Positions 1 to 11,505 of a stretch of DNA of 64,000 nt are shown here, piece by piece. The position numbers and the translations under genes were made by a program. The DNA is from Eulemur rufifrons (lineage: Eukaryota; Chordata; Mammalia; Primates; Lemuridae): positions 121,891,501 through 121,955,500 of the forward strand of contig NC_090989.1 in assembly GCF_041146395.1 (NCBI RefSeq). The letters run 5' to 3'. The notes under the pieces were generated by a model. That model saw nothing but the letters and a program-made list of their open reading frames with translations. It was not told the DNA's origin and did not search any database. How positions within the stretch are numbered: position 1 is the first letter of the stretch; each line of letters begins with the position of its first letter.

Positions 1-3000
1 GAGCTTATGGTTTCAATAAATCTTCTTTCCATACATTTTAAAATATCTATAAACATCCCATTAGTGCTTTTTATAATTCCATTACTTCTTTTGTAAATTA
101 TTTAACAAGTATATTTTACACTAATCTTTAGTCTGTAATTGTGATAATCACATACAACCAAACAAAAGAAATATGAATATGCTTCTTAAGGTCAAGTGCT
201 GAGACATATAATTAACCAATGGCCTCATTCACACTTACAGTTCTTTCTCAAGCTGCTGTTGAATTAACTTTGCTGATTTTGCCATTGCAATATCTGTAAA
301 AAAATAAAACCACTGTTGTAGTTTAAGTAAGGATGGGTCTTTTCCTAAGACTTCTTGCATAGAAGAAAATTCCTATTTAAACCAGTAAGTTTCTTTTCTC
401 TTTTTTTAAAAAAAGAGCTTTTATAACTAGGTTCCTTCTCTATGAAAGTAAGCTTTATATCTGCACATATGGGTTTTCCCAAGATAATGCTTATAAACTA
501 TTAGGCTGATGACCCTAAAATTGACTTTAGCTCTTTCACTAAAGTTTTCCACAACTTACAGACTTTTCAATGCAATACATATATGAGTCCAGGAAGGTTA
601 ACAAAAAGAAAACCTACCAGTGCTGTGATTATAACAAGAGCCTTGACTCCTATAGACAATACTCTGTCATTTAAAAGTTAACTTAGCATGTTTCCAACTG
701 ATACTAAGATGGTATGTTAAAGCATCAAGTGCACTATAGGCAAGAAATAAGACCTGGTTTGGCACAAAGCGCACACCAAACAAACATTAACTCCCCTCCT
801 TATACTGAATCAGAGAAATAAAGAGGTTAGGTAATGCATTCCTGATTAGGCATCTTTAGGGTGACTATCTGATCACTTCTGGGCTCTTCATAGAATCAGA
901 ATTTTAGATCTGAAAGAAAGCTGAACAGATCAACTAGTTTATCTTATTTTACAGGTAATGGAACTAAATCCCAGTTTTATTGGGTATGACTAGAAAGTTT
1001 TCAATGGTTATCAGGTTAAAGGAAAACAAGTTCTACAAACTCTCCTCCATAAAATTTACTGGATGATAAACCTGTTTGAAAGAAGAGACTCCACTCTGTC
1101 CCTCTAAAATTATATATCTGATATGACATATTGTCAATCTGACAAATTTGGTAAAGTAAAATAATTTATAATCTTAAAAAAAACCACTATATCAAAGAAA
1201 AATTGATAACAATCACTCTGTTATTCCTTAGTCCTCTGGTAAGAAAACTGGTGAAAAGGTAGGAGTAGAAATACATTTTAAGATTTAAAATCTTTCAATT
1301 TATAGTTCATTACAGCAATTGTCTCTATCCTCAATAATGGCAAATGTAGATAACTGAACTAATTTTTAGTAGCAATCCCCCCCAAATCTCAATTATTATT
1401 GCCAGAAAACATGATGGCACCTTGCTTATTGCAGGCTATTAAGAATGATGGTGTATTCTTCAGACCCATACTGTCAATGAGGACTTGATACAGAAACTCA
1501 GCCACATCTTTCACCTCTCGCTGGAATGCTGCACTGTCCACAACAAACACAACAGCTCTGGAGGAAGAAGGAAAAAAAAAGAGAAAAACTGGCATGTGAA
1601 CATGCAATAGTTTATGATTATCTTGAAAAACTGTATCCTTAATTTCTTCAAATTTAATCCTGGTGACTAACACTCAACAGACACACAGGCAGGCCTGTGC
1701 ACATGTTATCACACAACATAAATCCTCATTTAACAAAGAACTATTGAGTGTTACTATGTAACAAATACTAAAGCTGAAAAGACAATAAGAAATGATGCCT
1801 GTTCTCAAAGACCAAGAAATATCACATAGAGAACCGTATGATAAATGCCAGGCAGGACAGAAGTATGCACACAGTGTAACAGGAACAAAGAGAAAGATCG
1901 TTTAAATGAGAACAGGTCAAAGATGACTTAAAGGAGGATGCAACAATTGAGCTGAATTTTATCTACACAAAAAATTGGGACAGACTGTCTGAAAAGTACA
2001 GGTTGAGTATCCCTAATCTGAAAATCCAAAATACTTCTGGGCCCAAGCATTTCAGATAAGGGATACTTGACCTGTAGTTCAAGGTACAAACAAGTGAAAC
2101 ACATTCCCTGGAGAAGTCAAGGTACACAGGGAGATGGGGAAGAACCAAGTCAGATAGTGAAGGGGCACGAGACACTGACCTGTGGAGTTTATGCTTTTGT
2201 CTTACAAAGAATATTGGTGCCTAAATGGAAGACAGAGAAATCTTAGGGCAACTGAACTAGAAGCTGAGTAACCAGGTAGGGCCTGACCTAAGGCAGCAAT
2301 AGTGAGAAACCTCATGTGACAGAAACAGATATCAAAGCTAAAGGACAGCAGCCCAGGGAAACTGTAGACAACAGGCCTTAGGGGAAAGGGGTTTGGATGC
2401 CCAGGTGGGAACAGGAGACATGCACTGACCGATCTGCAATTGGGGAGCTGGAACTGAACACCCTGCACGAAGCCTAGAACTTAAAAGCAGTCTAATGGAG
2501 GTCAGAGGTTGGAAAATAATTCCACAAGAAATAGAAACACCATGCCTCCAGTGCCTCACACAGATAGAGGGTATGAATTTATACTCTCTCCAGGTATATG
2601 ATCCCCAAGCAGAAAGGTTTACATAAAAACTGGGCCAGACTCACTGAACCCCTGTGGCCTCAACTGAAGGAAATGGGAATCCTTTGTAGAACGAGGCTTT
2701 CATATCCTAAAGTATTAAAGAGCACCAACCACAATATCAACAACACATCCCCGTTGATAAAGGTTTCTAGATTAAAAATTGTAAAGCACACAAGAAAATA
2801 AATAATTATGAGGGAGAATAGCTGGCACCCCAAAGAGAGAATCAGCACCCCCAAACTAGAGATAATAAAGCAATCTATAACATAAGTCTGTTCAAAATGA
2901 TTTAGGAGAATAATTCTAGAAACCATAATAAAAATAGAATAGTATAAAAACAAACAGGCTGATTTGAAAAAATACATATTTTAGAAGTAAAGAATATATT

Positions 3001-6000
3001 AGAATAAGTGAAATTAATAATTCAAGTAAAAGTTAAGCAGAGATTAAGCTCAGCTGAAAGAATGTAGTAAACTAGAAAATAAATATAAGGGAATCACACA
3101 ATATGTAAGGGAAAAAGGTCTGGAAGATATGATAGAGAAGAGGCAAGTAGGGCAAAAATAATAACATTCAATAATGTTAGTAAGTGTTCTAGGAGGTGAG
3201 AAATGAGAATAGGGAAACAGCACTACCTGAAGAGATCATGGTGGGAATTTTCCAAAATTGAAAAGAATCTTTGGTCTGGAATAGCATACTTGAATTCCAA
3301 GCATGACCAGGCTAAATGCACCACTGAACAGAAGAAAATCTACCCCTGGATAGGTAAAGGGTAAAACCAGGCAGATAGTGAAAAGACAAATAGGCTGACT
3401 GATGACAGCATTCTCATCTGCAACAGCAGATGTCTGAAGTCAAGATTAAGGCCTTCCATGTGATGAGGGAATCAACTAGCACCCAGGACTCCATACTCCG
3501 CTGAAACAATCATTCAAAAATGAGAGCGAAAAAAAGATAGTTTCAAATAAACAAAAAAAAAAGAAAAACCTTACTACTCACCCTCTCTGGAAATCAGAGT
3601 AATTATACTGCAAATTACAAAATATTTAGAATTGACAACAGAAAAAGAGAAAAAACATTTTTTAATTGGAAATAAATACCCAATTATGGCAAAATTTATC
3701 AGTTCTATATTTTTCTCAACTGTCCAAGGAATAAAAATCACATTCTCATTGTGACAAATTGCTCATCACCACCATCTTGTGGGCAAGGAAGCAGTAACAA
3801 AATCTCAGTGTAGACACCTTCAACAAAAAGAATCAACTATTTTATTCCATCAAAACTAAGATGCTATCAAAAGACCATTATTTCAGGGACCATTAAGAAA
3901 GAGAAAATACTGCCAATTAAAATATGACATCATTAACTTTAAGATGTATTCCAAATCCAGAGATATTAAAATACGTCTTCAAATCACTGAAACACAGCAC
4001 ATTGATTTTCCTCTTCAGTTCTTCAATGTTAGAGACCAAAAAGAATAAAGCATGTGAAACTGCAGTGTAAGAATTATAGGGAAGAACTTAAGAGTCAATA
4101 ACACCTGAGCAGATACTAAAAGAAATATGAAAATACTGTTCTGTGTTTCTGGAAGCATCAATTTTAGGTAACTTAAGAATAGACATACATAATGTTGGAG
4201 TTTAATAACTTCTAGGATCCATCCCAGCTTTAAAATTCTTTTTTTCAGATTTTAAGTTGTACATGTTATTAAATTCATCTTCAGAGTAAATGCAAAATTT
4301 AATAACAATGCTAATAAGAATTAACATTTTCTAAACACATGAAACACTTTTTAAGCATCATCTCATATAATCCTCATAACCCAAATGAGGGAAGGCTTGA
4401 AATCTAGAATTGGCTGAACTCAACGTCCATGTTCTTTCTACCCCAGGACACAACCCAAATACCACCAGAACAAATATACAGACTGGCCTCTAAACAGTAT
4501 GGCCTCAATCTACACACTTCAGACAAGCCCATTTCACTTCCTTCCTACTTACCTGGCTGAAGACTTAAACCGCTCTAAGAACTGAAGCCTCAGGCTCTCA
4601 TGGCCAGGGAGGTCAATCAAGGTCAGGCTATTGCCCTGAGTGAGGATAGCAGCAAAAACATTAAGTTAATGTTTCAGTCCAGTTCCACGTTCACAATATA
4701 AACCTTTAGTATCAGACTTTAGGAGCCAGACTGGCACCTAATTAATTAATCAAATGTTTACTGTAATTAATAAATCAAACTAATGTTCACGGAGTACCTT
4801 CTACTCATAAAACATCAGTCAGCTCTGGGCATATAGCAGTCAGTAAACACATCATTCCTTATCTAACATAATTTATGACAAAGATGAACACAGTGTAAAA
4901 TTATATATAAAAATATAAAATTGTAACTTTGATAAATGTTCTGAGAATACATAAGAAACCTGACTCTGTCTGGGGGAGTCAGAGAAGTGTGGTCTATCTG
5001 AGGCTTGGGAGATATACTAGTACAAACATAGTAAAAGCAAAAACACGTCAATAACAGTAACAAATATTCACAAACTAATAATGTGATATAAGACCTATAA
5101 TGTATCATAGAGCATGTTACTATTTTTGAGATTCCCAATCTTTATAACAAAACACACTTTTATCATTCCCACCCTTAATTTAATTTTTAAGTATTTGTTT
5201 ACCAGACACACTGTTTGTTCCAACTCTGTCAATATCTTGTGCCAATTCTTTTTTTTTTTTTAAGAGATGGGGTCTCACTATGTTGCCCAGGGTGGTCTCA
5301 AACTCCTGGCCTCAAGCAATACTCCCACCTCAGCCTCCCAAGTCACTGGGATTACAGGTGTGAGCAATGGAGCCTGCCCTTTGTGCCAATTATTGAGCCT
5401 CTACTGAGCAAACCTATTATGTACCCTATTAAGTCCTATTCAACATTAAAAGCCTTCATCCTTGACTTTATGTTTAATATAGATGTGGCTGTGCCCCTAC
5501 TGAGCAAGCCCATTATGCACCCTAGTAAGTCCTATTCACCATTCCAGGCCTTCATCCTTGACTTCATGTTCAGTGTAGATGTGGCTGTGCTTAATGATAA
5601 GACTCTCAGATGTGGTCTGGTATATTTATTAGATCTTTCGATCATTTCTCAGATGTTCTACCTTATCCATAGCCAACCATAACCACAGTCCAAAAGAAGG
5701 AAATCAGCATCACATATCGGTTTGACATAACTCCACCTGGATTCATTATGACCTTTCAGATAGCCTGTGCAGTTCTTCAAAGATAAATATAAACGTCTAT
5801 TAGCCTTTTTCTTTCTTGCTTGCTTTTCTTTCCTTTTTCCCTTCCCTCCCTCTCTTCTTTCCTTCCTTTCTTTCTCCCCTTCTCTTTCCTTTCTTTCTTC
5901 GTTTCCTTTCTTTCTTTCTTTCTTTTTTTGTTTTTAGTGCTGTTAAGAGTCTGGGGACCCCAGGTTGGGACCTACTGCTCCATTTTAAAAGCAGCACGGC

Positions 6001-9000
6001 ACCACGCACTATAAGCGATTCAGAAGATGTAGTACTTGGTACATTACTATCCAGAGAGACTAGATTTAAACATAAGGGTGTAAGAGAAGGCATAAAGAAA
6101 GAAGGGAAGAATGTTCTATAAATTCAATAGAAATATAATACAAGCCACATACGTAATTTTAAATTTTCTAGTAACCAAAGTAAAAATAGGTAATATTAAT
6201 TTTAATGTCATTTAATCCAATATACTCAAAATATTATCCTTTAACATGTAATTAAAAAACAAGAAATTACTAATGATAGTTTACATTCTTTTTTCAAACT
6301 AAGTCTTCAAGATCCAGTGTATACCTTACACTTAACAGCACCCCTCAATTTGGACTAGTCATAGTTCAGGTGCTCAATAGTTACACATGGCCAGTGGTGA
6401 CTGTATTGGAAGGTAGAGGTCCAAAGCCTACCCTGGAATATCCACTTAAAAAATCTGGTATAGGTACCCCAAGAAATAATGATCTTCCAAACCTGAAATT
6501 TCAAAATCCAAATTTGTGGGAGTTTAAAAAGGTCAGGGCCAGAAAGACTGCCATCATTGAAAACAATAAAGATATCTCTAAGACATTTAAAAGGATATCC
6601 CTTTATCTTTGTTTATAATGTTTAATTCTGGAAGCACCAGAAAGGGAAATGGGGAACACATGGAGAAGACAAAAAAGTCTGTTAAGATCACAATTCTAAT
6701 TCATCCACCCCTCCAACCAGCCCCCCATCCCTCATTCCACTCATTCTCAAAACTTACTAGGGATTATGACTGAGTTGGCAGTCACTGTCTACATTCTTGA
6801 GCTACACAGGTATATAAAAAGTCTTTCCCATGATGGGTATTTTTAAAATAAACTCATATACACTCTTTAAGATATCCACTGCAGCATTTTCTGTAAAAGC
6901 AAAAGACTGTAACAACAAATAAAACTAAATGTCTATTAATATGGCTTTGATTAAATAACAGTTTAATCGTATGCTACTGCCACACAGTGGAATACCATGC
7001 AGCTCATTAATCAACCAGGTAGTACTATGTGTACAAATGTGGGAGAAAAAGAAAAACCCAAGCTGTATCAGTCATATTGTTAAATGAAAAAAATAATTGG
7101 CAGAACAGTGTTTAGAAAGAAAGAAATTAAAGTATATAGAGATGTTTGTATATGCAGAGAACATCTGGAAGGTTACATACAAAAAAAGTAACAGCTATTG
7201 CTCCTAAGGACAAGACTGGGTAGTGGAGACAGGAAAGGAAAAATTACTTTTCACTAAAAATCCTTTCCAATCTTTTGAATTTTTGTCCCATGTGCATGTA
7301 TTACCTATTCAAAACATAAAAGAAAATGGCAGTAAATTTGGAAAGAAGACACACAAACAAAAAGAATAAAATGTGATATAACATTATTGTACATAAGACA
7401 CAATAAAGCAGATGTGGGCATGATTAAATCTGCAGCACAGATTGTCAAGGGCAGAATTTGTCACATAGAATATGTTTCTCTATAAAAATAATCCAAAGAG
7501 GTACAGACATCCTCAGACTAATTCTTCCTAGAAATGTCCCTGACACATCACAGTAAAGTAAGACGGTCAGACTGCAACATTCCACAAACATCTTACCCTG
7601 TTATTGTTGACTCTGTATATAGCGGAGCTGTCAGTAATGGACGTCTGTGTGTCTCTATAAAGTCCTGTTAACAACTGTAAAAAAACAACATGGAAGAGAT
7701 GAGAGTAAACTTGATCTAAATTGAGTAATATTATTATAACTCTTCTAGGTGTAAGGTCAAATAAATGAATGCTGTTTGCAAAAGCTAAAAAGGACCATAT
7801 TGATTTTTTTAACTTGTAGAAAACTCTAATTAATCGCAAACTTCATTCCCCTCTCCTCAATGTAAGAAAAAACAACATTACTTTCAGAAGACAGTGGCCA
7901 AATTTACCGACCTTCTGTAAATATTTTAACCATTAAAAATGATTTGTCATTGTAGTCTTTTAGTGAAAGGGAAATAATATATACTCTCAAAAGGATGAAT
8001 AAAAAGCAGAAAACTTCTATTTGCCATAGTAAAACACACTCAGTTAAAAATACTAAACATATTAAAAATAAATATTAATGAAAAGAAGCCTAACTAGCCC
8101 AGTATGTCAAAGAAAGATCATTCTTTTAAAAAACGTCTTTGACAAGCTCTCAGAAGGGTTTGTTGACCAGGGAATTATAAGCATATAGGTTACTGGCTTC
8201 TATGTCTTCAGCTATTCTAGAATGAAACTAGTTACATAAAATCCTTAAATGTGATAAGTACTAAGTGTCAGCATCTAGCAAGAGCAAAAAAATAGAAATG
8301 GTCAATAATTCTAGTTTATGGGTTTTCCAAGAGTCTTTTTATCCTGCTAGGTCAAGAATTAACTCCCAAATTTCCTGGCATAGTTTCTTTTACCAAATAA
8401 AGCATGAGATGACAGGCATACTGGGATGCCATAAAATTTTCTATAAAGTTTAACACAGGTGTTAACAGAGGTGTAAATCAAAGCACTTACCCTGACAAAG
8501 AGCAATGTTTTCCCGGAGTCACACAGACCAACAAGAAGAACCGCTCTCTGACTGCTCCTTCTGCTCCGGATGAACTTCCAAAACACTGTGGAACAGAGAA
8601 CAAAAACCAAAATTACGCCTTGATAATCAGTAGTATGTGTGCATGATTGTTACCACTATCATAACCATTACTGTCGTTGTTAGGGACCCACTGAGTGCCA
8701 GCCACTAACAACTGTCACTTTTCTTTGCAATCCTTACTGTGGACTCTGGTGCTATTTTATCTTATTACCTCCGTATCCCCTGTACCCAGCTCGCAAAAAC
8801 AGGAAGCTCAAAGTTGGTGAGCTCAGCAGGAAGAGTAGTGGAAGGAGGGAAAACGCGCGCTCAGGCTTAACAGGGACGGAAAAAGAAGAGTAACCCGTGT
8901 CCCAAGGACCAGGATGTCACTGCGGGGGTCCACTGGGATGCCACTTTAACACAGAGCTGCTGCCACTAGTTCAGGCAAGAGGGTGGGGCGGTAGAAGGAG

Positions 9001-9440
9001 TGAGTCTCACTCTCTGGACGCCCCCAAGGTGCCATCTCGACCCCACGTCCCCGGCCTGCAGAAGCGCAGCCGAAATACGGACCCCTGCCCACCCCGCACC
9101 CGCCATAACCACCGGCCGCCTCTTTACCCAGCGTCAACAGCACCGCAAAAACCGCCACCGCTACTGACAAGAGCGTCGGATCTGTCTGTTGCAGCTCCTG
9201 CCGCAAGGAGTCTAGGTAGGGCTGGAAGGTGCCCCCGGCACCGCTGCCATCCCCCACGCGGCGAGAGTCCGCGGAAGCCATGGATGAGACGCGTGGTCTC
9301 TGGTGCCGCAAAAGTGACGTGGCCCTGGGCCCTGCGCAGGTGCGGGGAGCGGAGCCTCACGGGAGTGGTAGTTCCTAGACTGTTTTCTCTCTTTCAGGCC
9401 GCAGGGGCTCCAAGTGCCTGATGGGAGTTGTAGTTCTCTG
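1..9440 (-). CDS. SRPRB: Signal recognition particle receptor beta subunit gene, exons 1-6 (3' end outside window)
   Basis: Six exons on the minus strand give a continuous reading frame of 200 codons plus two bases that aligns with human SRPRB from its first residue. SRPRB is an ER-membrane GTPase that anchors the SRP receptor alpha subunit and takes part in co-translational targeting. Exon 1 encodes MASADS plus a hydrophobic segment ([15 protein letters not shown]) that continues into exon 2 as the single transmembrane helix. The P-loop GLCDSGKT is in exon 2, the switch threonine region in exon 3, DLPGHE (G3) in exon 4, and NKQ|D (G4) spans exons 5-6. All introns are GT-AG. The terminal exon, with about 70 residues including the G5 SAK motif, must lie left of base 1. 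The promoter is a CpG-rich block near 9.3 kb. No inactivating change was seen. Confidence 0.95.
239..293 (-). CDS. SRPRB: SRPRB coding exon 6 (short)
   Basis: A 55-base exon. The acceptor is TTTTTTACAG|AT and the donor is AACT|GTAAGT. It completes the G4 Asp and encodes [17 protein letters not shown], matching human SRPRB. It is too short to stand out as an open frame. It ends in phase 2, so a further 3' exon is required outside the window. Confidence 0.93.
294..1420. other. SRPRB intron 5, no other feature seen
   Basis: A/T-rich, no exon-like or recognisable repeat sequence found by reading both strands. Old unrecognised repeats are possible. Confidence 0.5.
1421..1557 (-). CDS. SRPRB: SRPRB coding exon 5 (to G4 motif)
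   Basis: Encodes [20 protein letters not shown], then [20 protein letters not shown] and ACNKQ. It ends CAAG|GTGCCA, so the Asp of NKQD is split across the intron. The donor GTGCCA is weak but sits exactly at the conserved boundary. The open frame continues past the exon only by chance. Confidence 0.94.
1999..2074. mobile_element. MER8/Tigger2-type hairpin MITE, 76 bases
   Basis: CAGGTTGAGTATCCCTAATC at the left and its near reverse complement (ATAAGGGATACTTGACCTG) at the right, with TA dinucleotides on both sides. This leaves only the two termini of a Tigger2 element. Confidence 0.8.
2600..4552. other. SRPRB intron 4 right part, old LINE-like sequence
   Basis: A-rich sequence, with 3170-3600 resembling an old L1 ORF1/intergenic region (CTCATCTGCAACAGCAGATG, GATAGTTTCAAATAAACAAA). 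A weak MIR-like patch lies at 4320-4400. No gene. Confidence 0.4.
4553..4635 (-). CDS. SRPRB: SRPRB coding exon 4 (G3 motif)
   Basis: Encodes [19 protein letters not shown] and then the helix [14 protein letters not shown] is the Mg2+/gamma-phosphate-sensing G3 box. The acceptor is CACTCAG|GGC and the donor is CCAG|GTAAGT, ending in phase 2. Confidence 0.94.
5248..5381 (-). mobile_element. Old Alu fragment in SRPRB intron 3
   Basis: T-run followed by AGAGATGGGGTCTCACTATG and ending GGGATTACAGGTGTGAGC, a reverse-oriented Alu arm with considerable divergence. The open frame across it is Alu-derived. Confidence 0.8.
5401..5592 (+). repeat. Diverged 96-base tandem duplication
   Basis: Two adjacent copies begin CTACTGAGCAAACCTATTAT (5401) and CTACTGAGCAAGCCCATTAT (5497). 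Both end with AGATGTGGCTGTG. About 15 differences separate them, so the duplication is old. Confidence 0.85.
5806..5932 (+). repeat. Polypyrimidine (TTTC/CCTT) microsatellite
   Basis: About 125 bases that are almost pure C/T on the plus strand, in SRPRB intron 3 (purine-rich in the transcript). It can form triplex DNA in principle. Open frames across it on both strands are artefacts. Confidence 0.9.
6116..6411 (+). mobile_element. hAT-Charlie-type element in SRPRB intron 3
   Basis: Sequence from TTCAATAGAAATATAATACA to GCCAGTGGTGACTGTATTGG follows a known mammalian hAT-type MER consensus as I remember it. Subfamily not assigned. Confidence 0.55.
6880..7330 (+). mobile_element. Old LINE-derived 3' region in SRPRB intron 3
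   Basis: GTGGAATACCATGCAGCTCA and TATTACCTATTCAAAACATA are the hallmark start and end of an old LINE-derived mammalian repeat. Family not assigned. Confidence 0.5.
7597..7674 (-). CDS. SRPRB: SRPRB coding exon 3 (switch I region)
   Basis: A 26-codon phase 0/0 exon encoding [14 protein letters not shown]...YRVNNNR. The acceptor follows a T-run ending TTACAG, and the donor is AGG|GTAAGA. It carries the G2/switch I threonines of the Arf/SRbeta-like GTPase fold. Confidence 0.94.
8491..8585 (-). CDS. SRPRB: SRPRB coding exon 2 (membrane helix end and P-loop)
   Basis: The acceptor is CCACAG|TG and the donor is AGG|GTAAGT. It encodes [19 protein letters not shown] and the nucleotide-binding P-loop GLCDSGKT, followed by LLFVR. 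It ends in phase 0 after 83 cumulative codons. Confidence 0.95.
9128..9281 (-). CDS. SRPRB: SRPRB coding exon 1
   Basis: The ATG is at 9281-9279 and opens [17 protein letters not shown], then [17 protein letters not shown] and the start of the membrane helix. The exon ends CTGG|GTAAAG with phase 1. A frame-compatible ATG ten codons upstream is not used in known orthologs. The exon encodes the short luminal tail and the beginning of the signal-anchor helix. Confidence 0.95.
9315..9322 (+). promoter_or_regulatory. UPRE-like element TGACGTGG
   Basis: TGACGTGG is an exact match to the XBP1/ATF6 unfolded-protein-response element core. It sits about 35 bases upstream of the SRPRB start codon. ER stress induction of an SRP-receptor gene would make biological sense, but a short motif alone is weak evidence. 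Confidence 0.45.
9354..9372 (-). promoter_or_regulatory. ZNF143/Staf-type binding site, proximal copy
   Basis: The minus strand reads ACTACCACTCCCGTGAGGC. It has the same orientation and layout as the copy 62 bases further upstream, with one change in the core (ACTACAA to ACTACCA). It may be a weaker second site. Confidence 0.55.
9416..9434 (-). promoter_or_regulatory. ZNF143/Staf-type binding site, distal copy
   Basis: The minus strand reads ACTACAACTCCCATCAGGC, a near-consensus ZNF143 (Staf) motif with the ACTACAA-TCCCA core. Such sites sit near start sites of housekeeping promoters. It lies 135-153 bases upstream of the SRPRB ATG. Confidence 0.7.
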
Positions 9441-10250
9441 GTACGCCGTGCTCCTATAAACCGCTTATTTGACAAGAGACACACTTATCCTTTAAGATAT
9501 GTGTCAGTCATCTCCGCCTTCTTCATGGCTATTGAAAGAATGATGAAATCAATAAAATGAATGGCTCCCAAAATTTCCGCTGAGGATTTCCAATCGGTCG
9601 CTAAGTGAGGTGAGACTTGTGAGGAGCTCAAACATCCTACAAACATTTAATCTGAATTTAATGTGGCAAAGGCTGTGACAGATGGACGTGCAGTATGATA
9701 TGGGAATATATAAAGGGACTAGGAGTCCCCCATGAGTTCAGAAAAAAGCTGCTGTAAACTGGAACTGTTAGGCTTTGCAGACAGTTAAAGTAAAAGGCAC
9801 GGTGTGGAAGAAAATGAGTACAAGCCAATGACATGCCAGGAAACACAAGTAATTCAGTGTCCCTACACTGTAAATCTAGGGCTGAAAACTCCAACGTCCG
9901 CATTAAAGGAAGCAACCAGGAAAACCAACGCTCAGGAGAGCTGGTGACTGAAAACTGCAGTAGTCATTCCCGCCGAAAGAGGGCAGACCCTACTGAGCCA
10001 GGTAGGTGTTGTGGGACCTAGGTGGCCAGTTCTTCCAGCTTTTGAAGAGAAGCCATAAAAGTGGGTTTTTATGGGAAATTTTCCACTTTTAAAATTTTGG
10101 CAGGTAACTGAAAGCATTCAAAAACTTGTGGCCCCAATAAAACATTTCTGATGGCCTCCAGTGGCCAGCCTGCAGGGTCTCAGTTTGCAGTTTTGGTCAT
10201 TAAACAGGTGTCATTTTTTTAAAATATATGTGTGATTTAATTTATAGGTA

Positions 10251-10753
10251 TGACCAAGTAACAACATGGCGATGTCAAGGTCATTGAAACATGGAAAGAA
10301 GTTTATTACTCAGAGTTTCACATGGCCGCTGTGCAAGTTGTCAGAATCAAAATGGTGTCACTTGTGTTTAAAAAACCCTGAGAAATGGAGCTGGAGAAGG
10401 CCATGAAGGGAGGGTTCTCATGCACAAATGCCTGGTAACAAAAACTATCAACATTGCACAACGTCCATCACAACTTTACACACAAAAATACTTCTATGAA
10501 GACATCTTCCCAGAAACTGCCTGTCCAACCTTGGACTAACAATACCCTTGTTATTGATCCTTGTAGCCAAGGATAATTATCTCAAAACAATTATGTAATC
10601 CTGTTCATTTTTCCTTTAAAAACCTTTGTCTTCCTTTACCTCCCTAATATGCACGTAGGTTACTAAGGTCCTTGTATTCCCATTGCAATGCCTATTCCCA
10701 AATAAACATTGTTTTCTTTTAGAGAGTCTCGCTCTCTGTTACTTAGGTTGACA
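10251..10753 (+). mobile_element. Solo LTR-like remnant between TF and SRPRB
   Basis: Starts TGACCAAGTAACAACATGGC and includes an AATAAA (10701-10706) followed by AGAGAGTCTCGCTCTCTGTT and an end at ...GGTTGACA. This is the layout of an endogenous retrovirus class I type LTR. No internal coding sequence follows. Ends are approximate. Confidence 0.6.
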
Positions 10754-11163
10754 TCACGTGGGGCCACATAAAACCTCAACACACACGGGGACCAGGAAAA
10801 GAGAGAGGAACTTGGATTCTGCCTTTTTTACTAATGTGTCAGGGGGAAGCTAGGCAGAGATATTTTTGATTAAGCAGGAAATAAAACATAGATATTAGGG
10901 TTTATGTTTGGAGGGTTCAAAATATGATTTAGATACACCCTCAAAAGCCAGGCCACAGGGAAAATGTAAACAACTTTGGCTGTTAGTTTGACCTTGTGAT
11001 CAATGCATGCAAAATCTTCAATTACAAAATCTATTAGAACTGTCATTTAAACAAGACTGGCAGTATATAAAGCTGGAAAGATTGGCAGGAACCAGACCAG
11101 AAGGGATTTTGTGTGTTGTGCTGAGGAACTTAGAGTTTATCCAGAATGCATTAAGAAGCTTCA

Positions 11164-11505
11164 GGCCGGGCGCGGTGGCTCACGCCTGTAATCCTAGCAC
11201 TCTGGGAGGCCGAGGCGGGTGGATCGCTCGAGGTCAGGAGTTCGAGACCAGCCTGAGCAAGAGCGAGACCCCACCTCTACTAAAAATAGAAAGAAATTAT
11301 ATGGACAGCTAAAAATATATATAGAAAAAATTAGCCGGGCATGGTGGCGCATGCCTGTAGTCCCAGCTACTCGGGAGGCTGAGACAGGAGGATCGCTTGA
11401 GCTCAGGAGTTTGAGGTTGCTGTGAGCTAAGCTGACGCCACGGCACTCACTCTAGCCTGGGCAACAGAGTGAGACTCTGTCTCAAAAAAAAAAAAAAAAA
11501 AAAAA
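11164..11505 (+). mobile_element. Lemur-type Alu (AluL), full length
   Basis: Complete dimer with a long A-tail, flanked by 11-base target duplications AAGAAGCTTCA (11153-11163 and 11506-11516). The middle linker (GGACAGCTAAAAATATATAT) identifies the strepsirrhine form. Confidence 0.95.

Larger units (their letters stand above)
8880..9440. promoter_or_regulatory. SRPRB: CpG-rich SRPRB promoter and 5' UTR block
   Basis: G+C and CpG density rise sharply here compared with the A/T-rich flanks, and the block covers SRPRB exon 1. No TATA box is visible on the minus strand upstream of the ATG, which is typical of a housekeeping promoter. Transcription probably starts between about 9300 and 9420. 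This is inferred from composition and the ZNF143-type sites, not mapped. Confidence 0.75.

Noticed and set aside
5800..6121. Lysine- or phenylalanine-rich open frames on both strands
   Set aside because: They are translations of the polypyrimidine microsatellite.
8897..9421. 174-codon open frame, plus strand
   Set aside because: It is antisense to SRPRB exon 1 and its CpG-rich promoter; G+C-rich sequence lacks stop codons by chance.
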